Source: Azoarcus sp. TTM-91
Lineage (GTDB): Bacteria; Pseudomonadota; Gammaproteobacteria; Burkholderiales; Rhodocyclaceae
NCBI RefSeq assembly: GCF_012911025.1
Contig: NZ_WUEI01000036.1
Coordinates: 1-41,526 of the forward strand
DNA length: 41,526 nt
Reading direction: 5' to 3'
Below, piece after piece: positions 9,296 through 19,053 of the stretch. The notes beneath the pieces are model-generated. The model was not told the DNA's origin and searched no databases. It saw only the letters and a list, made by a program, of their open reading frames with translations. How positions within the stretch are numbered: the stretch's first letter is position 1; each line of letters begins with the position of its first letter. A program made the translations under genes and the position numbers.

Positions 9296-10888
9296 ATGAA
9301 CACCACATCCTCCCCCGGCAAGCCGCTGCCGCATGGCCCGCTCGCCGCCGCGACGGCCACGCCGGCCCCCGCCACTCCCACCGTGCCTCCCGCCACGACG
9401 ACGACCGCAAACCAGCCGCCGCCGCGGTGGAAGCGCCTGCCACCCGGCCTGCTCGCCGGCATCCTGGCGGCGCTGGTGATCCTGCTGCTGCCCCAACCCG
9501 AAGGGCTGACGCCTGGCGGCCAGCGCATCCTCGCGGTGCTGGCCTTCGCCGTCATCGTCTGGCTCACCGAAGCCATCGACTACGCGGTGTCGTCGGTGCT
9601 CATCGTGGCGATGATCGCCTTCCTGCTCGGCACCGCGCCCTCGGCGGCGAATCCGGAAGTAGCGGTGGGAACCGGCAGCGCGCTCACCACCGCGATGTCC
9701 GGCTTCTCCAACTCCGGTCTCACCCTGGTCGGCGCCGGCCTCTTCATCTCGGTGGCGATGACCGCCAGCGGGCTGGACAAGCGCATCGCCCTGCGCACCC
9801 TGGCGGTGGTCGGCACCGGCGCCCGCCGCATCCTCATCGGCGCCATCGTCGTCACCATCCTGCTGTCCTTCATCGTGCCCTCGGCCACCGCTCGCACCGC
9901 CTGCGTGGTGCCCATCATGGCGGGCATCATCGCCGCCTTCGGGGTGGACAAGCGCTCGGTGTTCGCCGCCTCCATCATGATGATGGTGGCGCAGGCGACC
10001 AGCGTATGGAACGTCGGCATCCAGACCTCGGCGGCGCAGAACCTGCTCACCGTCGGCTTCATGCGGCAGATGCTGGGCGACTCGCCGAGCTGGATCGAGT
10101 GGCTGGTGGCCGGCGCGCCCTGGGCGATTGTGATGTCGGTAGCGCTCTACTTCCTCGCCCGCTGGCTGTTCCCGCCGGAAACCGAACGCATCGCCGGCGG
10201 CCGTGAGGCGATGAAGAAGGCGCTGTCGGAACTCGGCCCCATGAGCGGCAAGGAATGGCGGCTGCTGATCGTCACCCTGTGCCTGCTCGGCTTCTGGAGC
10301 ACCGAGAAGACGCTGCACAGCTTCGACACCGCCTCCACCACCCTGGTCGGCCTCTCCATCCTGCTGCTGCCGGGCATCGGCGTGATGAGCTGGAAGGATG
10401 TGCAGAGCAAGGCCCCGTGGGGCACGCTGGTGGTGTTCGGCGTCGGCATCGGCCTGGGCACCGCGCTGCTGCAGACCAAGGCGGCGGTGTGGCTGGCCGA
10501 CCTGGCGGTCTCCAACCTGCACCTGGAAACGCTGACGCCGTTCTGGATCTTCGCCGCGCTGTCCGCCTTCCTGATCGTGATCCACCTCGGCTTCGCCAGC
10601 GCCACCGCGCTGACCTCGGCGATGATTCCCATCATGATCGCGGTGCTGCAGCGCCTGGGCGGCGACATCAACGTCATGGGCATGACCATGCTGCTGGGCT
10701 TCGTCGTCAGCTTCGGCTTCATCCTGCCGGTGAATGCGCCGCAGAACATGTTCTGCTTCGGCACCGAGACCTTCACCAGCAAGCAATTCACCCGCTTCGG
10801 CCTGTGGATCACGGCGGTCGGCTACTTGATGCTGCTGCTCTTCGCCGCGACCTGGTGGAACTACCTCGGGCTACTGACGAAGAGCTAG
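9296..10888 (+). CDS. SLC13 (DASS) family anion/dicarboxylate transporter
   Basis: Inner-membrane carrier of 530 residues belonging to the divalent anion:Na+ symporter family, similar in layout to YbhI/CitT-like proteins. Such carriers move di- or tricarboxylates or sulfate. The first 45 residues are a Pro/Thr/Ala-rich soluble extension, unusual for the family. About 11-12 hydrophobic segments follow. Internal-repeat landmarks include the FIVPSATARTACVVPIM segment (the SNT-like motif region) and a second copy region around FASATALTSAMIPIM, then LPVNAPQNMFCFGT. GGAGGT seven bases before the ATG fixes the start. The gene stands alone between adhP and the thioesterase. Substrate is undetermined. 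Confidence 0.9.
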   Translation: MNTTSSPGKPLPHGPLAAATATPAPATPTVPPATTTTANQPPPRWKRLPPGLLAGILAALVILLLPQPEGLTPGGQRILAVLAFAVIVWLTEAIDYAVSSVLIVAMIAFLLGTAPSAANPEVAVGTGSALTTAMSGFSNSGLTLVGAGLFISVAMTASGLDKRIALRTLAVVGTGARRILIGAIVVTILLSFIVPSATARTACVVPIMAGIIAAFGVDKRSVFAASIMMMVAQATSVWNVGIQTSAAQNLLTVGFMRQMLGDSPSWIEWLVAGAPWAIVMSVALYFLARWLFPPETERIAGGREAMKKALSELGPMSGKEWRLLIVTLCLLGFWSTEKTLHSFDTASTTLVGLSILLLPGIGVMSWKDVQSKAPWGTLVVFGVGIGLGTALLQTKAAVWLADLAVSNLHLETLTPFWIFAALSAFLIVIHLGFASATALTSAMIPIMIAVLQRLGGDINVMGMTMLLGFVVSFGFILPVNAPQNMFCFGTETFTSKQFTRFGLWITAVGYLMLLLFAATWWNYLGLLTKS

Positions 10889-11143
10889 GAGTGAGGGCAC
10901 TCAGGCCGTGTGCCAGTCTCAGCAGGTTCTGCGGTTCCCCCTCTCCCCTCGCGGCCGGGAAGAGGGGGCGCCCCGCCAAGGGGCGGTTGCGTTCAGCCCC
11001 ACGCGGGTCCCACCTACTCTCCCGCAGAGGAAAAACGCCGCAGCGCGCCCCATTCGAGCGCATCGAGCCTGACCATGTCCCCAGCGCAATCACGCTCGGA
11101 AAAGACTACAGCTTCCACCGCCAGCGTTCCTTCTCAGCCACCC
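10889..11143. other. Intergenic region with a long GC hairpin
   Basis: About 255 bases between the convergent SLC13 and thioesterase genes. CCCCCTCT (10937-10944) pairs with AGAGGGGG (10961-10968), and the stem can extend inward through CCC/GGG. No T run follows, so if this terminates the transporter transcript it is not a textbook terminator. The remainder shows no credible gene: short open frames here are low-complexity and lack ribosome sites. Confidence 0.4.
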
Positions 11144-11629
11144 TCAGCGCCCCTGCGCATGCTCCCCGCGCAAGCTCATCACCACGCTTGAGATGCTCGC
11201 CACCAGCTTGCCGTCGTCGCGCTGGATGTCGCAGCGGTAGTGGTTGATCGTCCTGCCGCGATGCTCCGCCCAGGCGTGGGCGCGCAGGCGGGTCTGCCAG
11301 ACCGGGCGCAGGAAGCTCGCCTTCAGGTCGATGCTGGTAAAGCTCTCGCCTTCGTCGGCCAGCGTGGATTGGGCGGTGCCGATGGCGGCATCCGCCAGTT
11401 CGCACAACAGCCCGCCATGCACCGTACCCTGCTGGTTGCCGTGGCGCAGCGGGTCAGCGTCCAGTTCCAGCACCGCCATCGCCTCGCCGATATCGACGAT
11501 GCGAAAGCCCAGCAGGGTGGAGATGGCCGTGGGGTAGCGCATGTGGGTGGTATCGCCGGCGGCCAGCGTGCCTGCCAGCTGGCGCTGCAGGTATTCCAGG
11601 ATGGGGATCTTGCGGATGGCTGGGTTCAT
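11144..11629 (-). CDS. PaaI-like hotdog-fold thioesterase
   Basis: Acyl-CoA thioesterase candidate of 161 residues. The hotdog signature GNQQGTVHGGLLCELADAAIG is present, with the HGG turn and a LADAA helix as in PaaI/YbgC-like enzymes, followed by strands ending SISSVVMSL. The N-terminal 40 residues form an extra helical region often seen in PaaI_thioesterase proteins. The open frame begins at 11740, but the ATG at 11629 has AAGGA eight bases upstream and starts the recognisable domain. It is divergent from the MocR regulator, with the 11746-11771 operator between them, so it may be one of that regulator's targets. Acyl substrate unknown. Confidence 0.88.
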   Translation of the reverse strand: MNPAIRKIPILEYLQRQLAGTLAAGDTTHMRYPTAISTLLGFRIVDIGEAMAVLELDADPLRHGNQQGTVHGGLLCELADAAIGTAQSTLADEGESFTSIDLKASFLRPVWQTRLRAHAWAEHRGRTINHYRCDIQRDDGKLVASISSVVMSLRGEHAQGR

Positions 11630-11745
11630 GGTCCTTGCTTTCCTCTGTCGGGAGTCGAGGGCCGCCGTCTCGCCCGCAATTCCCAAGGAAGGGCAGATCG
11701 CGGGCACGCAACGACGGCTTCCGAAGCGCAGCCTAGGCACTTAGA

Positions 11746-11771
11746 CTAGGACAATCAAAGAATTGTCCTAG
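11746..11771. promoter_or_regulatory. Perfect inverted-repeat operator at the MocR start
   Basis: CTAGGACAAT (11746-11755) and ATTGTCCTAG (11762-11771) are perfect inverted copies separated by six bases. The site ends nine bases before the ATG of the MocR-type regulator and lies 117 bases upstream of the divergent thioesterase start. A palindrome of this quality next to a GntR/MocR gene is most simply an autoregulatory operator. No Shine-Dalgarno sequence lies between it and the ATG. Confidence 0.72.
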
Positions 11772-11780
11772 ATACACTTC

Positions 11781-13124
11781 ATGCCCGCCCCCTCCCCTGT
11801 CTCCGCCGCGGTCGCCGCCCTGGCCGCCGACATCCGCAGCGGCAAGCTGCCACCCGGCAGCCTGCTGCCCACCCATCGCCAGCTTGCCGCCCGCCACGGC
11901 GTGGCGCTGGCCTCGGCCAGCAAGGTCTATGCGCAGCTCAAGGCAATGGGGCTGGTGATAGGCGAGACCGGCCGCGGCACCTTCGTGCGCGACCAGCCGC
12001 AACAGCGCGACTGGGACAGCGGCGACGAGGCGCGGCTCAGCGCCACCGCCATCGACCTCTCCTTCAACCACCCCCGGCCGCCCGGCCAGGCGGAGCTGCT
12101 TCGCACCATGTTGCGCGAACTGGCTGCCAGCGGCGACCTGGCTGCGCTGATGCACCAGCAACCGCCCGGCGGCCGGATGCGGGAGCGGCAGACCGTCGCC
12201 GACTTCCTCGCCGGAACCCGGGGCATGGCGGCGACGGCGGATCGTCTCTTCCTGGTCAACGGCGCCCAGCAGGGGCTGGACGTTGCCGTGCGCGCCCTGC
12301 TCAAGCGGCATGAGGCGGTGGCGGTGGACGCGCTGAGCTACCCCGGCTTCAGAATGCTGGCGGAGCTGCAGGAGCTGAGGCTGAAGCCGGTTCCCGCGCT
12401 CGCCGGCGGCCCCGACCTGGAGGCGCTGGAATCTCTCTGCCGCAAGCACCGCATCCACGCGCTCTACACCATGCCCACCCTGCACAACCCGCTGGGCTGG
12501 ATACTGGACCTGGAGCAGCGGCAACGCCTGGTGGAGATCGCCCGCCGCCACGACTGCCTGCTCATCGAGGATGCCTCCTACGCCTACCTGGCCGAGGATG
12601 CGCCGCCTGCGCTGGCAACGCTGGCGCCCGAGCGCACCGTGCATGTCGCCAGCCTCTCCAAGAGCCTGGCCAGCGGCCTGCGCTTCGGCTACCTGCTGGC
12701 GCCGGCACACTGTGCAACCCGGATCAAGGCCGCGATACGCGCCAGCTACTGGAGCCTGCCCAGCCTGATCACCGCGATGGCCAGCCGCTGGATGGCGGAC
12801 GGCACGGTGGCGCGGCAGGAAGCGGTGTTGCGGCAGCAGGCGCGGGAGCGGCAGGCGATTGCGCGGCGGGTGTTCGCCGGCATGGAGATGGTCGCCAATC
12901 CGGCCGCCCTGTTCGTATGGCTGCCCTTGCCGGAGGAACTGCGGATGGACCGTATCGCGACCGCACTGGCCGAACGCGATATCGCGGTCTCCAAAGCGGA
13001 GGCCTACGCCACGACCCGGCACGCACCGCATGCGCTGCGGCTGGGGCTGAGCTCGGTGCCGCTGGAGCAACTTGAGGCGGTACTGCTGCGGCTGCGGGAA
13101 ACCCTGGAACGCTTCCCGCCCTGA
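11781..13124 (+). CDS. MocR-type regulator: GntR winged helix plus aminotransferase domain
   Basis: Transcription factor of 447 residues with a fused PLP-binding domain. The N-terminus (about 8-72) is a GntR winged helix (LLPTHRQLAARHGVALASASKVYAQLKA), followed by a linker and a fold-type I aminotransferase domain (about 90-445). PLP landmarks are HNP (Asn236), ED-x-SYAYL and SLSKSL with the Schiff-base Lys at about 294, then GLRFGYL. MocR proteins usually control B6, GABA, taurine or related amine metabolism; this one's effector is unknown. No ribosome site is seen before the ATG at 11781, but the helix-turn-helix begins correctly there. A perfect palindrome (11746-11771) sits just upstream. 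Confidence 0.92.
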   Translation: MPAPSPVSAAVAALAADIRSGKLPPGSLLPTHRQLAARHGVALASASKVYAQLKAMGLVIGETGRGTFVRDQPQQRDWDSGDEARLSATAIDLSFNHPRPPGQAELLRTMLRELAASGDLAALMHQQPPGGRMRERQTVADFLAGTRGMAATADRLFLVNGAQQGLDVAVRALLKRHEAVAVDALSYPGFRMLAELQELRLKPVPALAGGPDLEALESLCRKHRIHALYTMPTLHNPLGWILDLEQRQRLVEIARRHDCLLIEDASYAYLAEDAPPALATLAPERTVHVASLSKSLASGLRFGYLLAPAHCATRIKAAIRASYWSLPSLITAMASRWMADGTVARQEAVLRQQARERQAIARRVFAGMEMVANPAALFVWLPLPEELRMDRIATALAERDIAVSKAEAYATTRHAPHALRLGLSSVPLEQLEAVLLRLRETLERFPP

Positions 13125-13257
13125 GCGCGCCGGCCAGGCGGCGGGCATCGCCTGCCTCCACATGGCAAGGGGCCATGACATTCGGACGAACAGCCCGGCA
13201 GACGAACGGAAGCGCTGGCAGCCGCGGAGATGGCCGGCAAAAGATGGACAGCGAAAC

Positions 13258-14136
13258 TCAGGCGGGCAGCAGGCGCTCCGCGTGCGCATAGGCGACCAGC
13301 CGGTCGCCGCGGGCAAAGCCCATCAGCGTCACCCCGCTTTCCTCCGCCAGCCGCACCGCCATCGCGGTCGGCGCGGAGACGGCGACCAGCGCCGGGATGC
13401 CGGCGCGGGCGGTCTTCTGCACCATCTCGTAGCTGGCCCGGCTGGACACCAGCGCGAAACCCTCGTGCGCGCCTTCGGCGGCCCGGCCGCCGGCGAGGCT
13501 GGCCGCCCGCCAGCCCACCAGCTTGTCCAGCGCGTTGTGGCGGCCCACATCTTCACGCACGGCGGCGATGCGGCCAGCCGGCGTCACCCAGGCGGCGGCA
13601 TGCACCGCGCCAGTGGCTTCGCGCAGCGGCTGGCAGTCGGCCAGCGCGCCCAGGGCGCTGAAGATCGCCGCCGGGTCCAGGCGCGGCCCGCTGGCGACAC
13701 TGCCCTGCGGCCGCTCGAACTCGCTCAGGCTGTCCACCCCGCACAGGCCGCAGCCGGTACGCCCGACCAGCGAGCGACGGCGCTCCTTCAACGCCAGGAA
13801 ACGCTGGGCGGCAATCTCCACCCGCACCTCCAGGCCCTGGGGCGCAGCGAACACCTCGCGGTCGAAGACCTCGGCCACCGAGGCGACGATGCCCTCGCTC
13901 AGCGCGAAGCCAAGGGCAAAGTCTTCCAGGTCGGCGGGCGAGGCCAGCATCACCGCATGGGAAATCCCGTTGAACACCAGCGCCACCGGCACCTCCTCGA
14001 CAATCTCGTCCTCGCCCTCGCGCACCTCTGCTCCGGCACGAATGCGGCTCACCGGCAGTGTGCGGGCGGTGGGCCAATCGGCGGGATCGAACTCGACAGG
14101 GCCTGAGGCGGAAGGAAACTGGCAGGAAGTGCTCAT
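13258..14136 (-). CDS. fdhD: Formate dehydrogenase sulfurtransferase FdhD
   Basis: Transfers sulfur from IscS to the molybdenum/tungsten bis-MGD cofactor, a step needed to make formate dehydrogenase active. Length is 292 residues. The sulfur-relay pair is present as GCGLCG (Cys129 and Cys132; E. coli C121/C124), along with the conserved DVGRHNALDK and SSRASYEMVQK segments. It lies downstream of the fdhGHI operon on the same strand, separated by a strong terminator (14152-14195), so it may be made by readthrough or from its own promoter. The 133 bases between the MocR stop and the fdhD stop hold nothing recognisable. Confidence 0.95.
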   Translation of the reverse strand: MSTSCQFPSASGPVEFDPADWPTARTLPVSRIRAGAEVREGEDEIVEEVPVALVFNGISHAVMLASPADLEDFALGFALSEGIVASVAEVFDREVFAAPQGLEVRVEIAAQRFLALKERRRSLVGRTGCGLCGVDSLSEFERPQGSVASGPRLDPAAIFSALGALADCQPLREATGAVHAAAWVTPAGRIAAVREDVGRHNALDKLVGWRAASLAGGRAAEGAHEGFALVSSRASYEMVQKTARAGIPALVAVSAPTAMAVRLAEESGVTLMGFARGDRLVAYAHAERLLPA

Positions 14137-14151
14137 GCGGATCTGACTGTG

Positions 14152-14195
14152 GAAAAAGAAAAACGGCAGCAGCGGAAGTGTATCCGCTGCTGCCG
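14152..14195 (-). terminator. Strong intrinsic terminator after the fdhGHI operon
   Basis: CGGCAGCAGCGGA (14164-14176) pairs perfectly with TCCGCTGCTGCCG (14183-14195): a 13-bp stem with a 6-base loop. On the minus strand a TTTTTCTTTTTCC tract follows (14163-14151). It lies about 65 bases past the cytochrome b stop and ahead of fdhD, so it separates fdhGHI from fdhD. Confidence 0.9.
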
Positions 14196-14258
14196 CGTAC
14201 TGCGCGCGACTCGCCCGCAGGCGGGGCGGCAGCCGCCCCGGCCTTGCCGCTCAGCGCC

Positions 14259-14885
14259 TCATTCGCCGCTGTTCTTGCCGGTCATCTCCCGGTACCAGCG
14301 CGGATGGTGCTTCTTCGCCCAGCCGTGGGTGACCACCCCTTCCACCATCGCCCGTATCGTGCCCTTGACCCACAGCGCCGCATACACGTGCACGATGATG
14401 CCGGCGATCAGCGCGATGGCACTGGCCGCATGCAGCAGCAGCGCGATGCGGATCACCGGGATGGGGAAGTAGATGGCGAAGTACTGGCGCCAGATGACGA
14501 GGCCGGTGACCAGCAGCGTCGCCATGCAGGCGCACATCAGCCAGAACATGCCCTTCTGGCCGCCGTTGTAGCGGCCGATGTCGCCGACCTCGTTGCCCTT
14601 CATGACTTCGCCGACCGCCTTCATCCACTTCACGTCTTCCTTGTCGATGAAGTTGTGGTGCCAGTAACGGAAGAACTGGCGGGCGAAGGCAAGGAACATC
14701 ACCACGCCGATGAAGGGATGCAGCAGGCGCGCCAGCTGCGGCGTGCCGAACACGCCAGTGAGCCAGAAGAAGGCCGGGTAGAAGAAGGCCAGGCCGGAGA
14801 TCGCCAGCAGCACGAAGCAGCCGGCGACGATCCAGTGGTTGATCCGCTCTGCCGCGGAATAGCGCTGAATCAGTTTTTCCTTCAT
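14259..14885 (-). CDS. fdhI: Formate dehydrogenase cytochrome b556 (gamma) subunit
   Basis: Membrane anchor of 208 residues that carries two b hemes and passes electrons from the Fe-S subunit to quinone. Four hydrophobic segments are visible. Candidate heme-ligand histidines are in RINHWIVAG (TM1), LLHPFIG (TM2), LLHAASA and [13 protein letters not shown] (TM4), matching FdnI/FdoI. The true start is the ATG at 14885, which overlaps the Fe-S subunit stop (ATGA), implying translational coupling; the longer open frame lies inside that gene. Last gene of the fdhGHI transcript, followed by the terminator at 14152-14195. Confidence 0.93.
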   Translation of the reverse strand: MKEKLIQRYSAAERINHWIVAGCFVLLAISGLAFFYPAFFWLTGVFGTPQLARLLHPFIGVVMFLAFARQFFRYWHHNFIDKEDVKWMKAVGEVMKGNEVGDIGRYNGGQKGMFWLMCACMATLLVTGLVIWRQYFAIYFPIPVIRIALLLHAASAIALIAGIIVHVYAALWVKGTIRAMVEGVVTHGWAKKHHPRWYREMTGKNSGE

Positions 14886-15811
14886 TTGCTCACCTCGGTT
14901 TCCTTCGCGGCGTGCTCGCCGTGGCCTTTCTCCCCTTCGCCTTCCTCTTCCTCGTCGGCCCGGTTGGGGCCGACCGCGGTGTAGTGCAGGAAGCCGAACA
15001 GGCCGGCAGCGGCGATGCCTATGGTCGCCAGCGGCTTCAGCATGCCCTTCCACAGGCTAACGGTGGAGCTGATCTGCGGATCCTTGGGCAGGTTGCTGTA
15101 GAGCTGAGGGCGGTCGGCGTGGTGCAGCACGTACATCACATGGGTGCCGCCTACGCCCTGCGGGTCATACAGGCCAGCGTTGGCGAAACCGCGGGACTTC
15201 AGGTCTTCCACGCGGCCTTCGGCCGCCACCTTCATGTCCTCCTTGGTGCCGAACTGGATGGCGCCGGTCGGGCAGGTCTTCACGCAGGACGGCTCCTGGC
15301 CGACGCCGACGCGGTCGGAACACAGGGTGCACTTGTAGGCCTTGTTGTCGTCCTTGTTGATGCGGGGAACGTTGAACGGGCAGCCGGCGATGCAGTAGCC
15401 GCAGCCGATGCAGTGCTCGGACTGGAAGTCCACGATGCCGTTGGCGTACTGGATGATGGCACCCGGCGCCGGGCAGGCCTTGAGGCAGCCGGGATCGGCG
15501 CAGTGCATGCAGCCGTCCTTGCGGATGAGCCACTGCAGGCGGCCACCTTCGTCCTGGTGCTCGGCGAAGCGCATCACCGTCCAGCTCTTGGCCGTCATGT
15601 CGACCGGGTTGTCGTAGACGCCGTGGTTGAAGCCGACTTCGTCGCGGATGTCGTTCCACTCGGAACAGGCCACCTGGCAGGCCTTGCAACCTATGCAGGT
15701 GGTGACGTCGATGAGCTTGGCGACTTCCTGCTTGTGGTCCCGTACCTGGGGCGGAGGCGTCAGCGTGGAGGTCGCCGAGCGCCGGATGATGTCTTGGGAT
15801 TGCATGGACAT
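14882..15811 (-). CDS. fdhH: Formate dehydrogenase iron-sulfur (beta) subunit
   Basis: Electron-transfer subunit of 309 residues (E. coli FdnH 294). Sixteen cysteines are arranged as four ferredoxin-type groups: [39 protein letters not shown] and CTLC...CVKTCP, enough for four [4Fe-4S] clusters. A single C-terminal membrane helix (about 255-275) anchors it. The tail after the helix is unusually rich in Glu, His and Lys and should face the cytoplasm. The AGGAAAG ribosome site overlaps the fdhG stop, 11 bases upstream. The gene name follows the E. coli fdnGHI pattern and should not be confused with E. coli fdhF or FDH-H. Confidence 0.94.
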   Translation of the reverse strand: MSMQSQDIIRRSATSTLTPPPQVRDHKQEVAKLIDVTTCIGCKACQVACSEWNDIRDEVGFNHGVYDNPVDMTAKSWTVMRFAEHQDEGGRLQWLIRKDGCMHCADPGCLKACPAPGAIIQYANGIVDFQSEHCIGCGYCIAGCPFNVPRINKDDNKAYKCTLCSDRVGVGQEPSCVKTCPTGAIQFGTKEDMKVAAEGRVEDLKSRGFANAGLYDPQGVGGTHVMYVLHHADRPQLYSNLPKDPQISSTVSLWKGMLKPLATIGIAAAGLFGFLHYTAVGPNRADEEEEGEGEKGHGEHAAKETEVSK

Positions 15812-15822
15812 GGTTTCTTTCC

Positions 15823-18800
15823 TCAGGCCTTCTCGACGCTGACCAGGAAGGCCTTGTATTCCGGGGTATGCGTGTTGGCGTCACCCACGCGCGGACTCAG
15901 CACGTTGGCCAGGAAGCCCTTGCGGGTGGTGCCTTCGAAGCCCCAGTGCACCGGGATGCCGACCTGCTCCACTTCCTGCCCGGCCACCTTCAGCGTCATG
16001 ACGCGCTTGGTGACCACCGCCTTGCCGCGGATGTAGCCGCGCTTGCTGGCCACCTTGACCATGTCGCCGGCCACGATGCCCTTGCTCGCCGCCAGCTTCT
16101 CGCTGATCTCGACGAACTGCTCCGGCTGCACGATGGCGTTCAGGCGGGAGTGCTTGGTCCAGTGGCGGAACATCTCTGTGATCGAATAGGACGTGGCCAC
16201 GCAGGGGAAGTCCTCGCGGCTGCCGAAGCTGGGCAGGTCGTCCTTGAAGATGCGCACCACAGGGCTCTTGCCGCTGCCCGAATGCAGCGGGTTGGCGGGG
16301 ATGGGGCTTTCCTCCGGCTCGTAGTGCTCCGGGAAGGGTCCATCAACCAGCGCGCCCATGGAGAACAGGTGGCCGACACCGTCCTGCAGCATGATGAAGG
16401 GGCTCACGCCGCTGTTCGGCGGCGAGCCGACCGGGTAGTCCGGCACGTCCGCGCCGGTCCATTTCGCGCCATCCCAGTGCAGGAAGGCGCGCTTCGGATC
16501 CCAGGGCTTGCCGGCGGGGTCCAGCGAGGCGCGGTTGTAGAGCAGGCGGCGGTTGGCCGGCCAGGCGAAGGCCCAACCCGGGGTGTTGCCGAAGCCGGTG
16601 TCGGTGTTGTCGCGGCGGGCCATCATGTTGCCGGCCTGCGTCCACTGGCCGGTGTAGATCCAGCACAGGCTGGTGGTGGTGCCGTCGTCGCGCAGGTGGG
16701 CGAAGCTGGACAGCAGGTCGCCCTTCTTCGCGATCTGGTTGCCCTTGTCGTCGAACAGGTCGGCCAGCGCGTAGCCGTTGGCCTGCTTGGCCACCTCTTC
16801 CGGATGCGGGTCCTTCGGATCGTGGTAGTTCCAGTCCAGGCTCATCAGCGGTTCGGGGCAGGTGCCGCCTTCTTTCTCGTACAACTCGCGGATCTTCATC
16901 AGCAAGGTGCCGAGGATCTTGCCGTCGTGACGGGCCTCGAACGGCGGCACCTGGCCCGCCCAGTGCCACTGCAGCCAGCGGCCGGAGTTGGCGATGGAGC
17001 CATCTTCTTCGGCGAAGCAGGATGAGGGCAGGCGGAACACGGTGGTCTGGATCTCGGCCGGGTTCACATCGTTGAACTCGCCGTGGTTCTCCCAGAAGGA
17101 CGCGGTTTCGGTCTGCAGCGGGTCGATCACCACCAGGAACTTGAGCTTGGCCAGCCCCTCGCGCACCTTGCCCGAGGAAGCGGCCGCGGCGATCACGTTG
17201 AAGCCCTGGATGACGTAGCCATTGGCCTTGCCCTTGTGCATCTGCTCGACGAAGGCCATCACGTCGTAGCTGCGGTCCCACTTCGGCAGCCAGTGGTAGC
17301 CGAAGTCGTTGCCTGCGGTGGCCTTGTCGCCGTACATGCCCTTGAGGAAGCTCACCATGAATTTGGGCGTGTTGCGCCAGAAGTTCACCTGGTTGGCCAC
17401 CAGGGTCTTGGGCGTGCGCTCGTCCAGGTAGGCCTTGAGCGACTGCTGGTTCTCGTGCGGCAGCGTCAGGTAGCCGGGCAGCATAGTGGTGAGCACGCCC
17501 AGGTCGGTGAAGCCCTGCACGTTGGAGTGCCCCCGCAGCGCATTGATGCCGCCACCGGGCATGCCGATGTTGCCCAGCAACAGCTGCACGATGGCGGAGG
17601 CGCGGATGATCTGCGAGCCGCCGACGTGGTGAGTCCAGCCCAGCGCGTAAAGAATGCTGGTGGTGCGGTCCGGCACACAGGTGGCGGCCAGCTTCTCGCA
17701 GATGTGCAGGAAATCTTCCTTGGGCGTGCCGCAGATGCTGCTGACCATCTCCGGCGTGTAGCGGGCGACGTGCTTCTTCAGCAGCTGGAAGACGCTGCGC
17801 GGGTGCTGCAGGCTGTCGTCGCGCAGGGCGTAGCCGTCGGCGCCCAGCTCATAGGCCCAGGAGGAGCGGTCGTAGGCGCGCTTGTCGGCGTCGTAGCCGC
17901 TGAACAGGCCGTCGTCGAAGCTGTAGTCCTCGCGCACGATCAGCGGCGCGTTGGTGTAGGCCTTGACGTACTCGTGCTGGATCTTGTCGTTGTCCAGCAG
18001 GTAGTTGGCGACGCCGAGCAGGAAGGCCGAGTCGGCGCCGGCGCGGATGGGCGAGTAGAAGTCGGCCACCGCGGCGGTGCGGTTGAAGCGCGGGTCCACC
18101 ACCATCATGTAGGCCTTGTTCTTGGTCTTGGCCTCGACCGCCCACTTGAAGCCCACCGGGTGGGCTTCGGCAGGGTTGCCGCCCATCACCAGGATGACGT
18201 CCGCGTTCTTGATGTCCACCCAGTTGTTGGTCATCGCGCCGCGCCCGAAGGACGGCGCCAGGCCAGCCACCGAGGGGCCGTGGCACAGGCGGGCCTGGTT
18301 CTCCAGGTGCACCATGCCGAGACCGCGGGCGAACTTGACGTCGAGAATGCCGGTTTCGTTGCTGGCCGCGGAGGAGCCGAGGAAGCCAGTGGTCGCCCAG
18401 CGGTTCACCAGCTGGCCCTTCTCGTTCTTCTCGATGAAGTTGGCGTCGCGGTCGTCCTTCATCAGGCGGGCGATGCGGTCGATCGCCTCATCCCAGCTGA
18501 TGCGCTTCCACTCCTTGCTGCCGGCTTCACGCACTTCGGGGTACTTCAGACGCTGCGGGCTGTTGATGTAGTCGATCAGCCCGGAACCCTTGGGACAGAG
18601 CGAACCACGGCTGACCGGATGGTCGGGGTCGCCCTCGATGTGGAAGATCTTCGCCTTGGCGTTCTTGGCACCGTCGCCGAGGCTGTACATCAGCACGCCG
18701 CAGCCCACGGAACAGTACGTACAGTTGTTGCGGGTTTCCTTCGCCCGCAACAGCTTGTACTGGCGCACCTCCGCCTGGGCCAGCGCCGGTGCCATGCCGA

Positions 18801-18870
18801 GCGCGGCAAGGCTGGACGTACCCAGGCCCGCGCTCGATATCTTGAAGAACTGACGTCTTGAAATCTGCAT
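15823..18870 (-). CDS. fdhG: Formate dehydrogenase major subunit, Tat-exported, cysteine form
   Basis: Catalytic bis-MGD subunit of a membrane formate dehydrogenase (FDH-N/FDH-O type), oxidising formate to CO2 in the periplasm. The ATG at 18870 has AGGAGG nearby and gives 1015 residues, the same length as E. coli FdnG. Residues 1-32 are a Tat signal (SRRQFFK, then AQA). A [4Fe-4S] motif follows (Cys50, 53, 57 and 92). The metal-ligand position is Cys196 ([11 protein letters not shown], codon TGC at 18285-18283), where E. coli has selenocysteine, so no UGA recoding or SECIS element is needed. No Shine-Dalgarno-supported start exists further upstream. Transcribed from the sigma-54 promoter at 18986-19001 (inferred). 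Confidence 0.96.
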   Translation of the reverse strand: MQISRRQFFKISSAGLGTSSLAALGMAPALAQAEVRQYKLLRAKETRNNCTYCSVGCGVLMYSLGDGAKNAKAKIFHIEGDPDHPVSRGSLCPKGSGLIDYINSPQRLKYPEVREAGSKEWKRISWDEAIDRIARLMKDDRDANFIEKNEKGQLVNRWATTGFLGSSAASNETGILDVKFARGLGMVHLENQARLCHGPSVAGLAPSFGRGAMTNNWVDIKNADVILVMGGNPAEAHPVGFKWAVEAKTKNKAYMMVVDPRFNRTAAVADFYSPIRAGADSAFLLGVANYLLDNDKIQHEYVKAYTNAPLIVREDYSFDDGLFSGYDADKRAYDRSSWAYELGADGYALRDDSLQHPRSVFQLLKKHVARYTPEMVSSICGTPKEDFLHICEKLAATCVPDRTTSILYALGWTHHVGGSQIIRASAIVQLLLGNIGMPGGGINALRGHSNVQGFTDLGVLTTMLPGYLTLPHENQQSLKAYLDERTPKTLVANQVNFWRNTPKFMVSFLKGMYGDKATAGNDFGYHWLPKWDRSYDVMAFVEQMHKGKANGYVIQGFNVIAAAASSGKVREGLAKLKFLVVIDPLQTETASFWENHGEFNDVNPAEIQTTVFRLPSSCFAEEDGSIANSGRWLQWHWAGQVPPFEARHDGKILGTLLMKIRELYEKEGGTCPEPLMSLDWNYHDPKDPHPEEVAKQANGYALADLFDDKGNQIAKKGDLLSSFAHLRDDGTTTSLCWIYTGQWTQAGNMMARRDNTDTGFGNTPGWAFAWPANRRLLYNRASLDPAGKPWDPKRAFLHWDGAKWTGADVPDYPVGSPPNSGVSPFIMLQDGVGHLFSMGALVDGPFPEHYEPEESPIPANPLHSGSGKSPVVRIFKDDLPSFGSREDFPCVATSYSITEMFRHWTKHSRLNAIVQPEQFVEISEKLAASKGIVAGDMVKVASKRGYIRGKAVVTKRVMTLKVAGQEVEQVGIPVHWGFEGTTRKGFLANVLSPRVGDANTHTPEYKAFLVSVEKA

Positions 18871-18985
18871 GAAGCCTCCTGGTTTACACACCCGGAAGGC
18901 GCACGGCCGCAAGACGTCCACGGCCGTCAGGCCGTTTCAGCTGGGCTCAGAGGCGGCACGCGCCATCCGGAATGAGAAAGCTGAC

Positions 18986-19001
18986 AGCAGTATCCGTGCC
19001 A
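18986..19001 (-). promoter_or_regulatory. Sigma-54 (-24/-12) promoter of fdhGHI
   Basis: On the minus strand TGGCAC (19001-18996), five bases, then CTGCT (18990-18986). The GG-N10-GC spacing is exact, and the -24 block, including the following G, matches the consensus TGGCACG. The predicted transcript start is about 18975, giving a 5' leader of about 105 bases to the fdhG ATG. Two activator-like dyads lie 86 and 109 bases upstream, and a sigma-54 activator gene is at 22301-23692. Confidence 0.75.
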
Positions 19002-19053
19002 GCTTCGGAAAGCCGATGGAACGGTCGTTTGCGGGGTACTACGGAAGGCATAA

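Noticed and set aside
9257..10786. 509-codon minus-strand open frame opposite the SLC13 transporter
   Set aside because: Antisense shadow with His/Gly/Asp-rich composition; the plus-strand transporter has a good ribosome site and a full family pattern.
18870..18921. Longer N-terminus for fdhG starting at 18921
   Set aside because: It would place 17 residues before the Tat signal; AGGAGG spacing and the family length support the ATG at 18870.
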